This document shows, piece by piece, positions 52,870 through 61,422 of a stretch of DNA of 64,000 bases. The DNA lies in the NCBI RefSeq assembly GCF_013112245.1, contig NZ_WVRN01000001.1:2856501-2920500 (forward strand), read 5' to 3'. The DNA is from Ruegeria sp. HKCCD4315. Lineage in GTDB: Bacteria; Pseudomonadota; Alphaproteobacteria; Rhodobacterales; Rhodobacteraceae. The translations under genes were made by a program, and so were the position numbers. Each line of letters begins with the position of its first letter. The first letter of the stretch is position 1. The notes beneath the pieces were generated by a model, which had not been told where the DNA came from, ran no database searches, and saw only the letters and a program-made list of their open reading frames with translations.

Positions 52870-54054
52870 ATGACCCACTCTGATCCAGCCTTCAGCCGGG
52901 CGGAATATGACCGTCGTCTTGCCAAGACCCGAAAGGCGATGGACGCAAAAGGAATTGACTGCCTTTTTATCGAAGACCCTTCGAACATCGGATGGCTCAC
53001 TGGATATGAGGGCTGGTCTTTCTACGTTCACCAGGGTGCGTTGATTTTTCTTGACGCGGACCCGATCTGGTGGGGGCGCCGGCAGGATGCAAACGGTGCG
53101 CTGCGCACCGTGTGGATGGGGGACGATCGGGTTTTCGGATACGCAGATCACTTCGTGCAGTCGACCACGCAGCATCCAATGCAGGACCTAGCCAAGCTTA
53201 TTGAAGAATGCGGACATGGCCAAAGCCGAATTGGGGTGGAACTGGATAATTATTACTACTCGGCCAAAGCCCATATTACTCTGAAAACGGAACTGCCCGG
53301 GGCAACCCTGATCGATGCAACGGCCTTGGTTAACTGGGAACGGGTCGTGAAATCCAACGAAGAAATCGCCCTGATGCGCAAGGCGGCCCGAATTTCAGAA
53401 TTCGTGACTGACGGTGTGCTTGAACGCGTTGTACCCGGGCTGCGTAAGAATGAACTGGTCGCGCAGATATATCACGATGCGATAACGGGCGTCGGTGATG
53501 ACTGGGGAGACTACGCAGCCATCGTGCCACTTTTACCGTCAGGATCCGACGCTGCTGCGCCGCATTTGACATGGAATGGAGATGTGTTCAGGTCGGGCGA
53601 ATGTACCTTCTTTGAGCTGTCAGGGTGCTATCGCCGCTATCATGCACCTTTCTGCCGATCGGTATTTCTGGGCCAACCGCCCGATCACGTCAAAAAGGCC
53701 GAGGCAGCTTTGGTTGAAGGGTTGGAGAAAGGCCTAGAGGCCGCTAGGCCCGGTAATCGCGCAAGCGATATTGCCAAGGCGCTTGCGGCACCGCTTGAAC
53801 GTGAAGGGATCGAACGCGGTGCGCGCTGTGGCTATCCTATCGGCCTCAGTTATCCTCCGGACTGGGGTGAACGCACAATTTCGCTGCGCGACGAAGACAA
53901 TACGATCCTGGAAGCAGGCATGACGTTCCACTTTATGCCCGGACTTTGGATGGACGATTGGGGCCTTGCGATAACCGAGTCGATCCTGATCAAGGAAAGC
54001 GGACCTGCAGAGTGTTTGTGCCATCGGCCTCGAAAAATGTCTGTGAAACCGTGA
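52870..54054 (+). CDS. doeA: Ectoine hydrolase-like M24 protein (DoeA/EutD)
   Basis: The 394-residue protein follows ectoine hydrolase in order and text: LTGYEGWSFYVHQG, VWMGDDR and FGYADHFVQST, LPSGSDAAAPHLTW, GCYRRYHAPFCR, GLSYPPDWGERTIS and FHFMPGLWMDDWG. DoeA/EutD opens the ectoine ring to N-acetyl-diaminobutyrate. As in the family, the usual M24 metal Asp pair is absent (FFELSGCYRRYH). The partner deacetylase DoeB/EutE, an aspartoacylase-type protein, is not in the window. The ATG has a GGAGG site. Either the rest of the ectoine pathway is elsewhere or this copy acts on another cyclic amidine. Confidence 0.78.
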   Translation: MTHSDPAFSRAEYDRRLAKTRKAMDAKGIDCLFIEDPSNIGWLTGYEGWSFYVHQGALIFLDADPIWWGRRQDANGALRTVWMGDDRVFGYADHFVQSTTQHPMQDLAKLIEECGHGQSRIGVELDNYYYSAKAHITLKTELPGATLIDATALVNWERVVKSNEEIALMRKAARISEFVTDGVLERVVPGLRKNELVAQIYHDAITGVGDDWGDYAAIVPLLPSGSDAAAPHLTWNGDVFRSGECTFFELSGCYRRYHAPFCRSVFLGQPPDHVKKAEAALVEGLEKGLEAARPGNRASDIAKALAAPLEREGIERGARCGYPIGLSYPPDWGERTISLRDEDNTILEAGMTFHFMPGLWMDDWGLAITESILIKESGPAECLCHRPRKMSVKP

Positions 54055-54087
54055 TAGTTGCACCGTCGATTGGTTGTGGAAATTTGA

Positions 54088-54930
54088 TCAATCGTTGAAC
54101 TGTTCAAGCAACCAGTTATGAAACAATGTGGCCGCAGGATTGGTGTCATCGGAGGAAAGAAAATACCCCTCGTTGCATTTGACAGATAAGCTATGCGCGC
54201 GTTCGACCGAACCGGATGCAATCGCATGTTTTGCCAGCAATTCGCTAACCAGAGCGACACCGCTACCATGAGCGGCAAGCTGAAGCGCCATACCGAATGT
54301 ATCGACGAAAACGGTTGGCTGGCGCCGCTCGCCCTGCTTCTCGAACCAAGTGTTCCAACCGCTTGACGTTCCGACTGCCTCAATAAGCGGAAGATCAAAC
54401 GGGTCTCCGGCAAGCGTCGGCGCCTTAAAAGCAACCAGGCTGTCCGGTATCAAGCGCTCGGAATCTTGCCCTACCTGCTTTTCTGAACCGAACCGGATTT
54501 GAACGTCAGCCTGAGTCGCATGGAAATCGTCAGGCCAGATTGCACTTAACAGGCGCACGCGAATATCGGGATGGCGCCTGGCAAAGTCTGCAAGATTTGG
54601 AGCGATGACCCATTGTGCGATGCTGACTGATGTTGCGACCGTCAGAACATCACCTGGTGCGCTAGCATCGGCCCTTCCAGCAGCCGCGGCAAGTACCTCA
54701 AGTGCCCTGCCAACCTCGGGCAACAGTTTTCGCCCGGCATCTGTCAGGGCCAGACTGCGCGGATGCCGCGTAAAAAGCGCTGTCCCCAATCGCATCTCAA
54801 GAGATTTTACCTGCTGACTAACGGCCGATTGTGTCAGACCGATTTCTTCCGCCGCTATCGTAAAACTCAGTGTGCGCGCAGCGGCCTCAAAGGAGCGGAA
54901 CCAGGTTAGAGGCGGAAGTGATTTGCTCAT
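54088..54930 (-). CDS. LysR-family regulator divergent from the monooxygenase operon
   Basis: The 280-residue protein has an N-terminal LysR helix-turn-helix (LTWFRSFEAAARTLSFTIAAEE, SAVSQQVKSLE) and the effector domain. It is of the GcvA-like group. It is divergent from the DUF1185 operon, and the 106-bp gap contains a CATTA-N7-TAATG box. It also converges on the DoeA-like gene 34 bp away, but the divergent operon is the expected target. Confidence 0.83.
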   Translation of the reverse strand: MSKSLPPLTWFRSFEAAARTLSFTIAAEEIGLTQSAVSQQVKSLEMRLGTALFTRHPRSLALTDAGRKLLPEVGRALEVLAAAAGRADASAPGDVLTVATSVSIAQWVIAPNLADFARRHPDIRVRLLSAIWPDDFHATQADVQIRFGSEKQVGQDSERLIPDSLVAFKAPTLAGDPFDLPLIEAVGTSSGWNTWFEKQGERRQPTVFVDTFGMALQLAAHGSGVALVSELLAKHAIASGSVERAHSLSVKCNEGYFLSSDDTNPAATLFHNWLLEQFND

Positions 54931-54943
54931 TGGTCAAGTTGGC

Positions 54944-54960
54944 CATTAGTCTTTTTAATG
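54944..54960. promoter_or_regulatory. LysR box CATTA-N7-TAATG
   Basis: A perfect 5-bp inverted repeat with a 7-bp spacer gives the T-N11-A pattern of LysR recognition sites. It is 14 bp upstream of the LysR start and 77 bp upstream of the DUF1185 gene, a normal position for joint autoregulation and activation. Confidence 0.6.
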
Positions 54961-55036
54961 TGAAAGCACATAATTCAATCATTTGTCAAAAATCACGCTC
55001 GTTTCTAACCTCAACCAGCGCGACAGGAGGGGTATG

Positions 55037-55636
55037 ATGCAGCCAGAGATACGCAAGTTTGTTACCTACGACGAAGAGGTTCTTGTTGAAGGATTCCGGC
55101 CAGCGGATCCCCCCTGGCGCATGTTTGCAGTGGCCGCAATAGTCACCAACCCATGGGCTGGTCGATACGTCGAAGACCTTAAACCGGAAATCCAGGTCTA
55201 CGGACCCATTCTTGGAAAGATGATTTCAGACCGCATGATTGCGTTAGCCGGAAGTAGTAACGCGATCGAAGCCTATGGTAAGGCGGCAGTCGTCGGGCTG
55301 AATGGCGAGGTCGAGCACGCTTCGGGGCTCATTCATACTCTGCGCTTCGGCAATCACTACAGACAGGCGGTTGGCGCTAAATCCTATCTGGCGTTCACGA
55401 ATACACGTGGTCCGGCGAATGCGCCGATCATGGTGCCATTGATGGACAAGAACGATGTCGGGCGCCGTTCACACTACCTAACCATACAGTTTTCAATCTC
55501 TGATGCGCCGCGCGATGACGAGATCGTTATCGTCTTGGGGGCGGCTACCTCAGGCAGACCGCATCACCGCATTGGTGATCGTTATCAAGACCTTCAGGAA
55601 TTGGACCATGACGTGGACAACCCGGCCGCGCTCTGA
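55037..55636 (+). CDS. DUF1185 'amino acid synthesis' family protein
   Basis: The 199-residue protein matches the DUF1185 family in its start (QPEIRKFVTYDEEV), the AAIVTNPWAGRYVEDL segment and HASGLIHTLRFGNHYR. The family's fold is known but its function is not, despite the 'amino acid synthesis' label. ATG at 55037 lies six bases after AGGAGG; an ATG at 55034 is too close. It heads a five-gene operon and overlaps the alpha/beta hydrolase by 29 bp. In this setting it probably acts on the pathway substrate or its amide (inference). Confidence 0.8.
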   Translation: MQPEIRKFVTYDEEVLVEGFRPADPPWRMFAVAAIVTNPWAGRYVEDLKPEIQVYGPILGKMISDRMIALAGSSNAIEAYGKAAVVGLNGEVEHASGLIHTLRFGNHYRQAVGAKSYLAFTNTRGPANAPIMVPLMDKNDVGRRSHYLTIQFSISDAPRDDEIVIVLGAATSGRPHHRIGDRYQDLQELDHDVDNPAAL

Positions 55637-56396
55637 GATCGGCGGGCTGGCCGCAACTCAATCTGGCTCAGGACCGGATGTTCTGTTGCTGCACGGCGTC
55701 GGCCTACGCGCTGAAGCATGGGGGGCCCAGTTGGACGGGCTGGCCTCTGCAGGTCGCTTGACCGCTCCGGACATGCCTGGTCATGGAGAAAGCCCGCTTA
55801 ACACCTCCAACGGTAAGCTGTCGGACTACCGGGATGCGGTCCAGAGTGTTCTGGACTGTTTGAATGGGCCGGTCATTGTGGTGGGTCACTCCATGGGCGC
55901 TATGATCGCTCTGGATCTTGCCGCCAAGGCAACGGATCAGGTCCGAGGTGTCGTGGCTTTGAACGCTGTTTTTGAGCGCAGTGCAAAAGCAGCGCAAGCG
56001 GTACAGGATCGGGCTGCAAAATTGGACGGCAAAACACAGGTCGATCCAACCGACACGTTGCACCGATGGTTCGGCGATGTTGCTTCGCCCGAACGCGATG
56101 CCTGCTATGAATGGCTAACAGCCATGGATCCAGCGGCCTACAAGCTGGCGTATTCAGTTTTTGCCCAAAGCCAAAGTCCTCGGCGAGAGGCGTTGGGGAA
56201 GATTAGATTTCCAGCGCTTTTTCTGACTGGCAGTCTAGAGCCGAACTCCACGCCTGACATGTCTCGCACTATGGCGGAAGTCGCCCCAAACGGCTGTGCG
56301 CAGATCATTGACGGCGCGGCCCATATGTTGCCGATGACACATGCAATTCATGTCAACACCGCCATTTCCAGCTTACTGAGCGAGATACAACCATGA
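55608..56396 (+). CDS. Alpha/beta hydrolase of the monooxygenase operon
   Basis: The 262-residue protein has the alpha/beta-hydrolase oxyanion motif LLHGVGLRAEAW, the nucleophile elbow GHSMGAM with Ser95, an acid residue near TGSLEPNSTPD and the catalytic His in DGAAHMLP. It overlaps both neighbours. It would hydrolyse an ester, lactone or enol-lactone. In an operon with a flavin monooxygenase, it could cleave the lactone or ester produced by oxygen insertion (inference). Confidence 0.82.
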   Translation: MTWTTRPRSEIGGLAATQSGSGPDVLLLHGVGLRAEAWGAQLDGLASAGRLTAPDMPGHGESPLNTSNGKLSDYRDAVQSVLDCLNGPVIVVGHSMGAMIALDLAAKATDQVRGVVALNAVFERSAKAAQAVQDRAAKLDGKTQVDPTDTLHRWFGDVASPERDACYEWLTAMDPAAYKLAYSVFAQSQSPRREALGKIRFPALFLTGSLEPNSTPDMSRTMAEVAPNGCAQIIDGAAHMLPMTHAIHVNTAISSLLSEIQP

Positions 56397-57310
56397 CCGA
56401 ACTCGACCCCCGTGAACTCCGACGCGCATTTGGCGGTTTCATGACAGGCGTAACAGTTGTGACCATGCGCAATACCTCTGGCATGGTTCTAGGCTTCACG
56501 GCAAATTCTTTTACATCGGTTTCGCTAGATCCGCCACTCCTCTTGGTTTGCCCCGGCAAAAGCCTGTCATCATATCACGAATTCTCGACCTGTAATCGTT
56601 TTGCTGTGAATATTCTGGCCGAGGGGCAAGAGGATGTGTCCAACACATTCGCCGGTTTCAAAGGTGATCGATTTGCCAAAGTAGAACACACCCTCGACAC
56701 GCGCGGCATTCCACTGATTACCGACGCAGTCGCGACGTTTTCCTGCAAGACCCATAAGGTGGTTGAGGCAGGCGACCATTGCGTTTTGATCGGGCAAGTC
56801 GAGGCGTATAACTACACCGAAATCCCGGCACTCGGCTTTGCAAACGGACGGTATTTCAGTCTTGGTCTGGAACGCGGTGCTCTTGAACCCACGGGGCTAA
56901 AGGTCGTCTGCGGTGCTATCATCGAACATGAAGGACGTGTATTACTGGAGAAAACCGAGGCTGGCTTCAGACCGCCCCAAGTCACGCTTTCAGATCGGCG
57001 GCAACTGCGGGACAGCCTCCGGCGAGAGCTACACGCTTGTGGAGTCGACGCACATCTGGGCGTTATCTACTCGGTCTATGACGATCCCACAACGCATCAT
57101 GTATATACACTGGCCAAAGCACCAGATATTGCGCGGCCCGGCGATCTCGATGTGGTCGCAATCAAGGATTTGGCAACCCTTTCTTACGCTACGCAACCGA
57201 TCGCGACAATGATGGCTCGCTATGCACTGGAAAGCCGGACCCGCGACTTCTCACTTTATCTTGGCAGCGCGCTGCAGGGCGACACGCACGGCCTCTCGGA
57301 AAGGAACTGA
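56393..57310 (+). CDS. Flavin reductase fused to a degenerate Nudix-like domain
   Basis: The 305-residue protein has an N-terminal flavin reductase domain (residues 1-165, with RAFGGFMTGVTVVT, GFTANSFTSVSLDPPLL and GRYFSLG). It supplies reduced FMN to a two-component monooxygenase, presumably the next gene's product. Residues 170-305 look like a Nudix fold (VVCGAIIEHEGRVLLEKTE), but its box reads RRELHACGV, lacking the paired Glu expected in REUXEE. So the Nudix part is probably non-catalytic and may be regulatory or a binding module. The start overlaps the hydrolase stop (ATGA). Confidence 0.82.
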   Translation: MTELDPRELRRAFGGFMTGVTVVTMRNTSGMVLGFTANSFTSVSLDPPLLLVCPGKSLSSYHEFSTCNRFAVNILAEGQEDVSNTFAGFKGDRFAKVEHTLDTRGIPLITDAVATFSCKTHKVVEAGDHCVLIGQVEAYNYTEIPALGFANGRYFSLGLERGALEPTGLKVVCGAIIEHEGRVLLEKTEAGFRPPQVTLSDRRQLRDSLRRELHACGVDAHLGVIYSVYDDPTTHHVYTLAKAPDIARPGDLDVVAIKDLATLSYATQPIATMMARYALESRTRDFSLYLGSALQGDTHGLSERN

Positions 57311-58348
57311 ATGATGGAGTTTTCTCTTTTTGCACACATTGAGCGGCTGAGCCCCGATCAATCCCATGAGAAGCTGTATGAAGAGTTCATTGAGCTGTGC
57401 AAGATGGCCGATGAGGCCGGAATGCGTGCTGTCTGGACCGGCGAGCACCACGGCATGGACTTTACCATCGCGCCGAACCCGCTGATGTCCTTAGTGGATA
57501 TCGCGCATCACACCAAAAAAATACGGCTTGGCACCGGTACAGTGATTGCGCCCTTCTGGCACCCGATCAAGCTAGCTGGGGAAGCGGCGGCTGCTGATCT
57601 CATGACCGGCGGCCGTATCGAACTAGGGATCGCGCGCGGTGCCTATTCCTATGAGTACGAACGGATGATGCCCGGAATGGATGCATGGGATGCCGGCCAG
57701 CGTATGCGCGAGATCGCGCCGCTTTTGCCCAAGCTATGGGAAGGAGATTGTGCGCATCACGGAGAGTTCTTCGAATTTCCTGCAACCACCTCGGCACCCA
57801 AGCCCGTACAACCCGGAGGACCGCCCATCTGGATCGCCGCACGGGATCCAAACAGCCATGAGTTCGGTGTTCAGAACGGCTTTAATATCCAGGTTACACC
57901 GCTGTGGCAGGGCATGGAGGAAATAGAAACGCTAATGGGTCGATTTGAATATGCCTGTGCAGATTATCAGGGCTCTCGCCCCAAGATCATGCTACTGCAC
58001 CACACCTATGTTGGCAGCAACGAAACTGATCTGGATCAGGCTGCAAAGGAATTGTCACGCTTTTATAATTATTTCGGAGCATGGTTCCAAAACAAACGGC
58101 CAGTCCAACAGGGCTTGATCCAAGAATTGACGGAAGAAGAGATGGCGGCCAACACGATGATGGTCCCGGAAAACCTGGCTCGTGATCTAACTTTCGGGAC
58201 CGCAAATGATGTCACGGACCGCCTGAGACGCTATGAGGACCTTGGATATGATGAGTTCTCGTACTGGATCGACAGCGGTATGAGCTTCGAGCGCAAGCGC
58301 GATTCGCTGGCCCGTTTCATCGACGATGTAATGCCAAAGTTTCAGTGA
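57311..58348 (+). CDS. LLM-class flavin-dependent monooxygenase
   Basis: The 345-residue protein is a bacterial luciferase-like monooxygenase with the EHHGMDFTIAPNPL segment, RIRLGTGT-type IRLGTGTVIAPFWHP and GGRIELGIARGAY. It would use reduced FMN from the flavin reductase encoded just upstream to insert or cleave with O2. It lies in a tight operon. The substrate is unknown; related enzymes attack aldehydes, nitrogen heterocycles, sulfonates and cyclic ketones. Confidence 0.85.
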   Translation: MMEFSLFAHIERLSPDQSHEKLYEEFIELCKMADEAGMRAVWTGEHHGMDFTIAPNPLMSLVDIAHHTKKIRLGTGTVIAPFWHPIKLAGEAAAADLMTGGRIELGIARGAYSYEYERMMPGMDAWDAGQRMREIAPLLPKLWEGDCAHHGEFFEFPATTSAPKPVQPGGPPIWIAARDPNSHEFGVQNGFNIQVTPLWQGMEEIETLMGRFEYACADYQGSRPKIMLLHHTYVGSNETDLDQAAKELSRFYNYFGAWFQNKRPVQQGLIQELTEEEMAANTMMVPENLARDLTFGTANDVTDRLRRYEDLGYDEFSYWIDSGMSFERKRDSLARFIDDVMPKFQ

Positions 58349-58357
58349 GGGTTGATC

Positions 58358-59836
58358 ATGCATCAGAAACCACACTTTCAGCTCTATATTGATGGCGAAT
58401 GGGTAGAAGGATCGCGTGGGCAAGTGATGAAATCGCAAAACCCTGCAACCGGTGAGGAATGGTCGAGTTTCGCTTGCGCGTCCGCGGAAGACGTGGACCG
58501 TGCCATTTCTGCGGCGCGTCGTTCGCTTGAAGACCCAGCGTGGCGCGACATGACGCAAACCTCACGCGGCAGGCTGTTGCTAAAGCTTGCGGAACTGATC
58601 GAACGGAACGCTAAACACTTGGGCGAGTTCGAAACGAAGGATAGCGGAAAGCTACTGGTCGAGACCGCGGGTCAGACAGCTTATGTCGGCGATTATTATC
58701 GATACTATGCCGGCCTCGCAGACAAGATCGAAGGTGCGGTCCTTCCGATAGACAAACCGGATATGCATGTCTTTACAAAGCGCGAACCCATAGGCGTAGT
58801 GGTCGCAATCGTGCCCTGGAATGCCCAAATGTTTCTAACTGCAACAAAACTAGGACCTGCGCTTGCGGCAGGTTGTTCGGTCGTGCTGAAAGCATCAGAA
58901 ATTGCGCCCGCTCCGATCCTGGAGTTTGCGCGACTAATCGATGAAGCAGGATTTCCGCCCGGTGTTATCTCCGTTATTACTGGTGATGCCGAAAATTGTT
59001 CGGTCCCCCTCACGCGGCATCCCGAGGTGGACCGGATCGCATTCACCGGAGGACCGGAAACAGCGCGTCACGTCGTGCGCAATTCGGCTGAGAATTTTGC
59101 TGTAACCACTTTGGAGTTAGGCGGTAAATCTCCGATCATCGTTTTCGATGATGCCAATCTGGATGGCGCGGCCAACGGCCTGATTGCAGGAAATTTTGGA
59201 GCCTCAGGCCAAAGCTGCGTGGCCGGGTCGCGCGGGTTGATACATCGTCCAGTGCTGGAAGCCCTGGCCGAAAGGATTGAAGAGAAAATGAAGGGTATCG
59301 TTATTGGGGACCCTTTGGAACAAATCACACATATTGGCCCGCTCTGTACTTATGCCCAGGTTTCCAAAATTCAGGCCACACTAGCAAAGGCAACAGAACA
59401 AGGCGCACGCATCCGTTTTGGTGGAGCGCCGCTGGACCGGCCAGGAAATTACATGGCCCCGACACTTGTTGAATGCACGAGCGCTGAAACAGAGACGCTC
59501 AAGGTTGAAATGTTCGGACCTGTGATGACATTGCTTCCTTTTGATACGGAAGACGAAGCGATTGCCCTGGCCAACGACACGCCGTTCGGGCTTGGATCTG
59601 GTGTTTTCACTGAAAATGTCGCCCGCGCCCATCGCATTGCGTCCCGTTTGAAATCGGGAATTTGTTGGATCAACACCTATCGTGCTGTGTCACCAATTGC
59701 GCCCTTTGGTGGTTATAATCAATCTGGCTATGGCAGAGAGGCTGGTGTTGAATCTATTCACGATTACACACGAACAAAAACTGTTTGGCTAAATACTTCA
59801 GAAGAGCCAATGTCTAACCCGTTTGTGATACGCTGA
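58358..59836 (+). CDS. Aldehyde dehydrogenase of the monooxygenase operon
   Basis: The 492-residue protein has all family marks: VVAIVPWNAQMFLT, the catalytic Glu in TLELGGKSP, the catalytic Cys in GQSCVAGSRG, and VEMFGPVMTLLPF. It oxidises an aldehyde to an acid with NAD(P). The ATG at 58358 has a GAGGG site and yields the usual length. Being last in the operon, it probably oxidises an aldehyde released by the monooxygenase or hydrolase step. Confidence 0.88.
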   Translation: MHQKPHFQLYIDGEWVEGSRGQVMKSQNPATGEEWSSFACASAEDVDRAISAARRSLEDPAWRDMTQTSRGRLLLKLAELIERNAKHLGEFETKDSGKLLVETAGQTAYVGDYYRYYAGLADKIEGAVLPIDKPDMHVFTKREPIGVVVAIVPWNAQMFLTATKLGPALAAGCSVVLKASEIAPAPILEFARLIDEAGFPPGVISVITGDAENCSVPLTRHPEVDRIAFTGGPETARHVVRNSAENFAVTTLELGGKSPIIVFDDANLDGAANGLIAGNFGASGQSCVAGSRGLIHRPVLEALAERIEEKMKGIVIGDPLEQITHIGPLCTYAQVSKIQATLAKATEQGARIRFGGAPLDRPGNYMAPTLVECTSAETETLKVEMFGPVMTLLPFDTEDEAIALANDTPFGLGSGVFTENVARAHRIASRLKSGICWINTYRAVSPIAPFGGYNQSGYGREAGVESIHDYTRTKTVWLNTSEEPMSNPFVIR

Positions 59837-59881
59837 AGATGTTGTGCCAACATACAACTTCGAACCCGCCGTACAGTGTTG

Positions 59882-60235
59882 TCAGACAAATTCGAACCAG
59901 TCTGAGATAGACCAGTAGAGCTGCCCTTTATGCCGCGCCAATTTCGCCCATTCTTTTAGAGCGGCGGCTCGTGTCAACCTGAAGGTTTCTCGGCTGATGA
60001 GAGAACGCTCTTGGTTGAAGTGGTTGTAGACGGATGAATGGACGACGGCGAATTTCCGTAAACTTCGCATACGCCTAAATCTTTGCATCGTGCGTTCTCG
60101 TCGCCTGAACGGGAGGTGTAAGTTCTCAACGCGGTTGTTGATCCACCTGCCCGTTCATTGCTTTTCCGTCACACCAAGATCTCTGAGCGCAGCTCGGTAC
60201 ATAGCCAAGCGATCCGTAACAACGTCATCCGACTG
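59882..60235 (-). pseudogene. IS6-family transposase, C-terminal remnant
   Basis: Reading the minus strand from about 60235, the frame gives YRAALRDLGVTEKQ, an in-frame TGA at 60155-60157, then WINNRVENLHLPFRRRERTM, followed by QRFRRMRSLRKFAVVHSSVYNHFN. This is the C-terminal third of the DDE transposase of IS6-family elements. The TGA replaces the usual Glu after KQ. The part after 59882 ends in KGQLYWSISDWFEFV, probably outside the original gene. No intact IS6 element or terminal repeats are visible. Confidence 0.72.
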
Positions 60236-60495
60236 TTTTTGATAGTTGTTGGCTAATCGCCGCTAAGCGGTCATTCAGTCAAAAAAACCGAACTTCCAGT
60301 TCTTACTGATTTGCTGGCCGCTTTCCGCGATAGCAGACGCTAACCAAAAATTCGCTGTGACCGTAGTTCTGACATGACTACCGCCCAGCCCCGCAGCAAA
60401 TTGCACAAGTATTCGCAACTCAAACCGAATTATAGTATATAAAATAGATAGTTATTGCTTGGTGCATTCGCTTTCTGAGAACAGAGGAGTTCACT

Positions 60496-60891
60496 ATGCC
60501 AACACCACTCTTCAAGCCCGGTCATTCTGGCAATCCCGGCGGGCGACCCAAGCTGGACCCCGAGACAAGAAAGTTGATCCAGTCGAACGGCGAGATCGCT
60601 GTAAAACGCATGAACGATCTGTTGTCGATGAACGAACTCTTCAATCGCCGAGATGAGAATGGTGAATTTGTGTCAGGAAAACTTTCGGGCAAAGAACAAA
60701 TTGCCTTGCTGGCCCTAGCTCAGGACCGAGCATTCGGACGCGCTGATGGCGTTAGCATCACGCACACCCACAGCGGAACTGTAGGCATGAGCGTCAGTCC
60801 AACACAGCGGCTCAAAGACATCAGCGACCGCCTTCCAGAGAGATTGGCTCAACAGAAGGTGATTGAGGCAAAACTGGATGACAACGAATAG
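60496..60891 (+). CDS. DUF5681 family protein
   Basis: The 131-residue protein has the DUF5681 signature FKPGHSGNPGGRPKLD near its start, followed by a charged helical region (KEQIALLALAQDRAFGRADG). The family is common in prophages and integrated elements, where it may be a small DNA-binding or packaging-type protein; its role is not settled. The ATG at 60496 has an AGAGGAG site. It lies between IS6 and phage debris, which supports a mobile origin. Confidence 0.7.
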   Translation: MPTPLFKPGHSGNPGGRPKLDPETRKLIQSNGEIAVKRMNDLLSMNELFNRRDENGEFVSGKLSGKEQIALLALAQDRAFGRADGVSITHTHSGTVGMSVSPTQRLKDISDRLPERLAQQKVIEAKLDDNE

Positions 60892-61045
60892 TCTCCAACC
60901 ATCACGAAGCTACTGCTAGGTGCAGAGGTTTGGGTTTGTGCCTGCAGGCCATGCGCCCGCGCACGTAAGCCCCCTCGAGTTGACGGCCCTATATTGTATT
61001 TGATAAGCAAGGCGCCCTTTTCCAAAAAATTAGGAAGACCTGCAT

Positions 61046-61422
61046 ATGTGGGTAGCATTCTCGACGCCCGAGGGTTCGGGCTTTTTCTCTGCCGTTGCAA
61101 AGGATGAATACGGCAAAACCAGCGGGCCGAACATCGGTTCTCGCGTCTGTCTGCGGTTCCGCCGCGCCTAGGACGCCGAACTTCTACGCGACTATGGTAT
61201 GGACGGCGAGGTGATCGAAACACCGAGCGGTGACTATCGTTTCCGGGCGTTCATTCCACGCAACCACTCATGACCGTGCTGATGAACTTGGGCGACCGAA
61301 TGGCCTACTCCAATTTCAAGGACAGCATTCCCGAGGATGACATAGCACTCGTAAACGCCCGTCACCAGGCATGGGCAGTGTTCGGCGACTTACAGGTGGG
61401 TGGACCGTATGGATTGGGGTGA
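61046..61422 (+). pseudogene. Broken phage-associated small gene (two frames, internal TAG)
   Basis: From ATG 61046 the frame reads MWVAFSTPEGSGFFSAV, then FRRA, an in-frame TAG at 61169-61171, then DAELLRDYGMDGEVIE and FRAFIPRNHS to TGA at 61271. A second frame, starting ATG 61270 (ATGA overlap), gives MAYSNFKDSIPEDD and ends at 61422. Together they resemble one small phage-associated protein (MW..., DYxYRxxxPR, xYxNFKD) broken by a stop and a frame change. The product is not functional as one chain. Confidence 0.5.
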
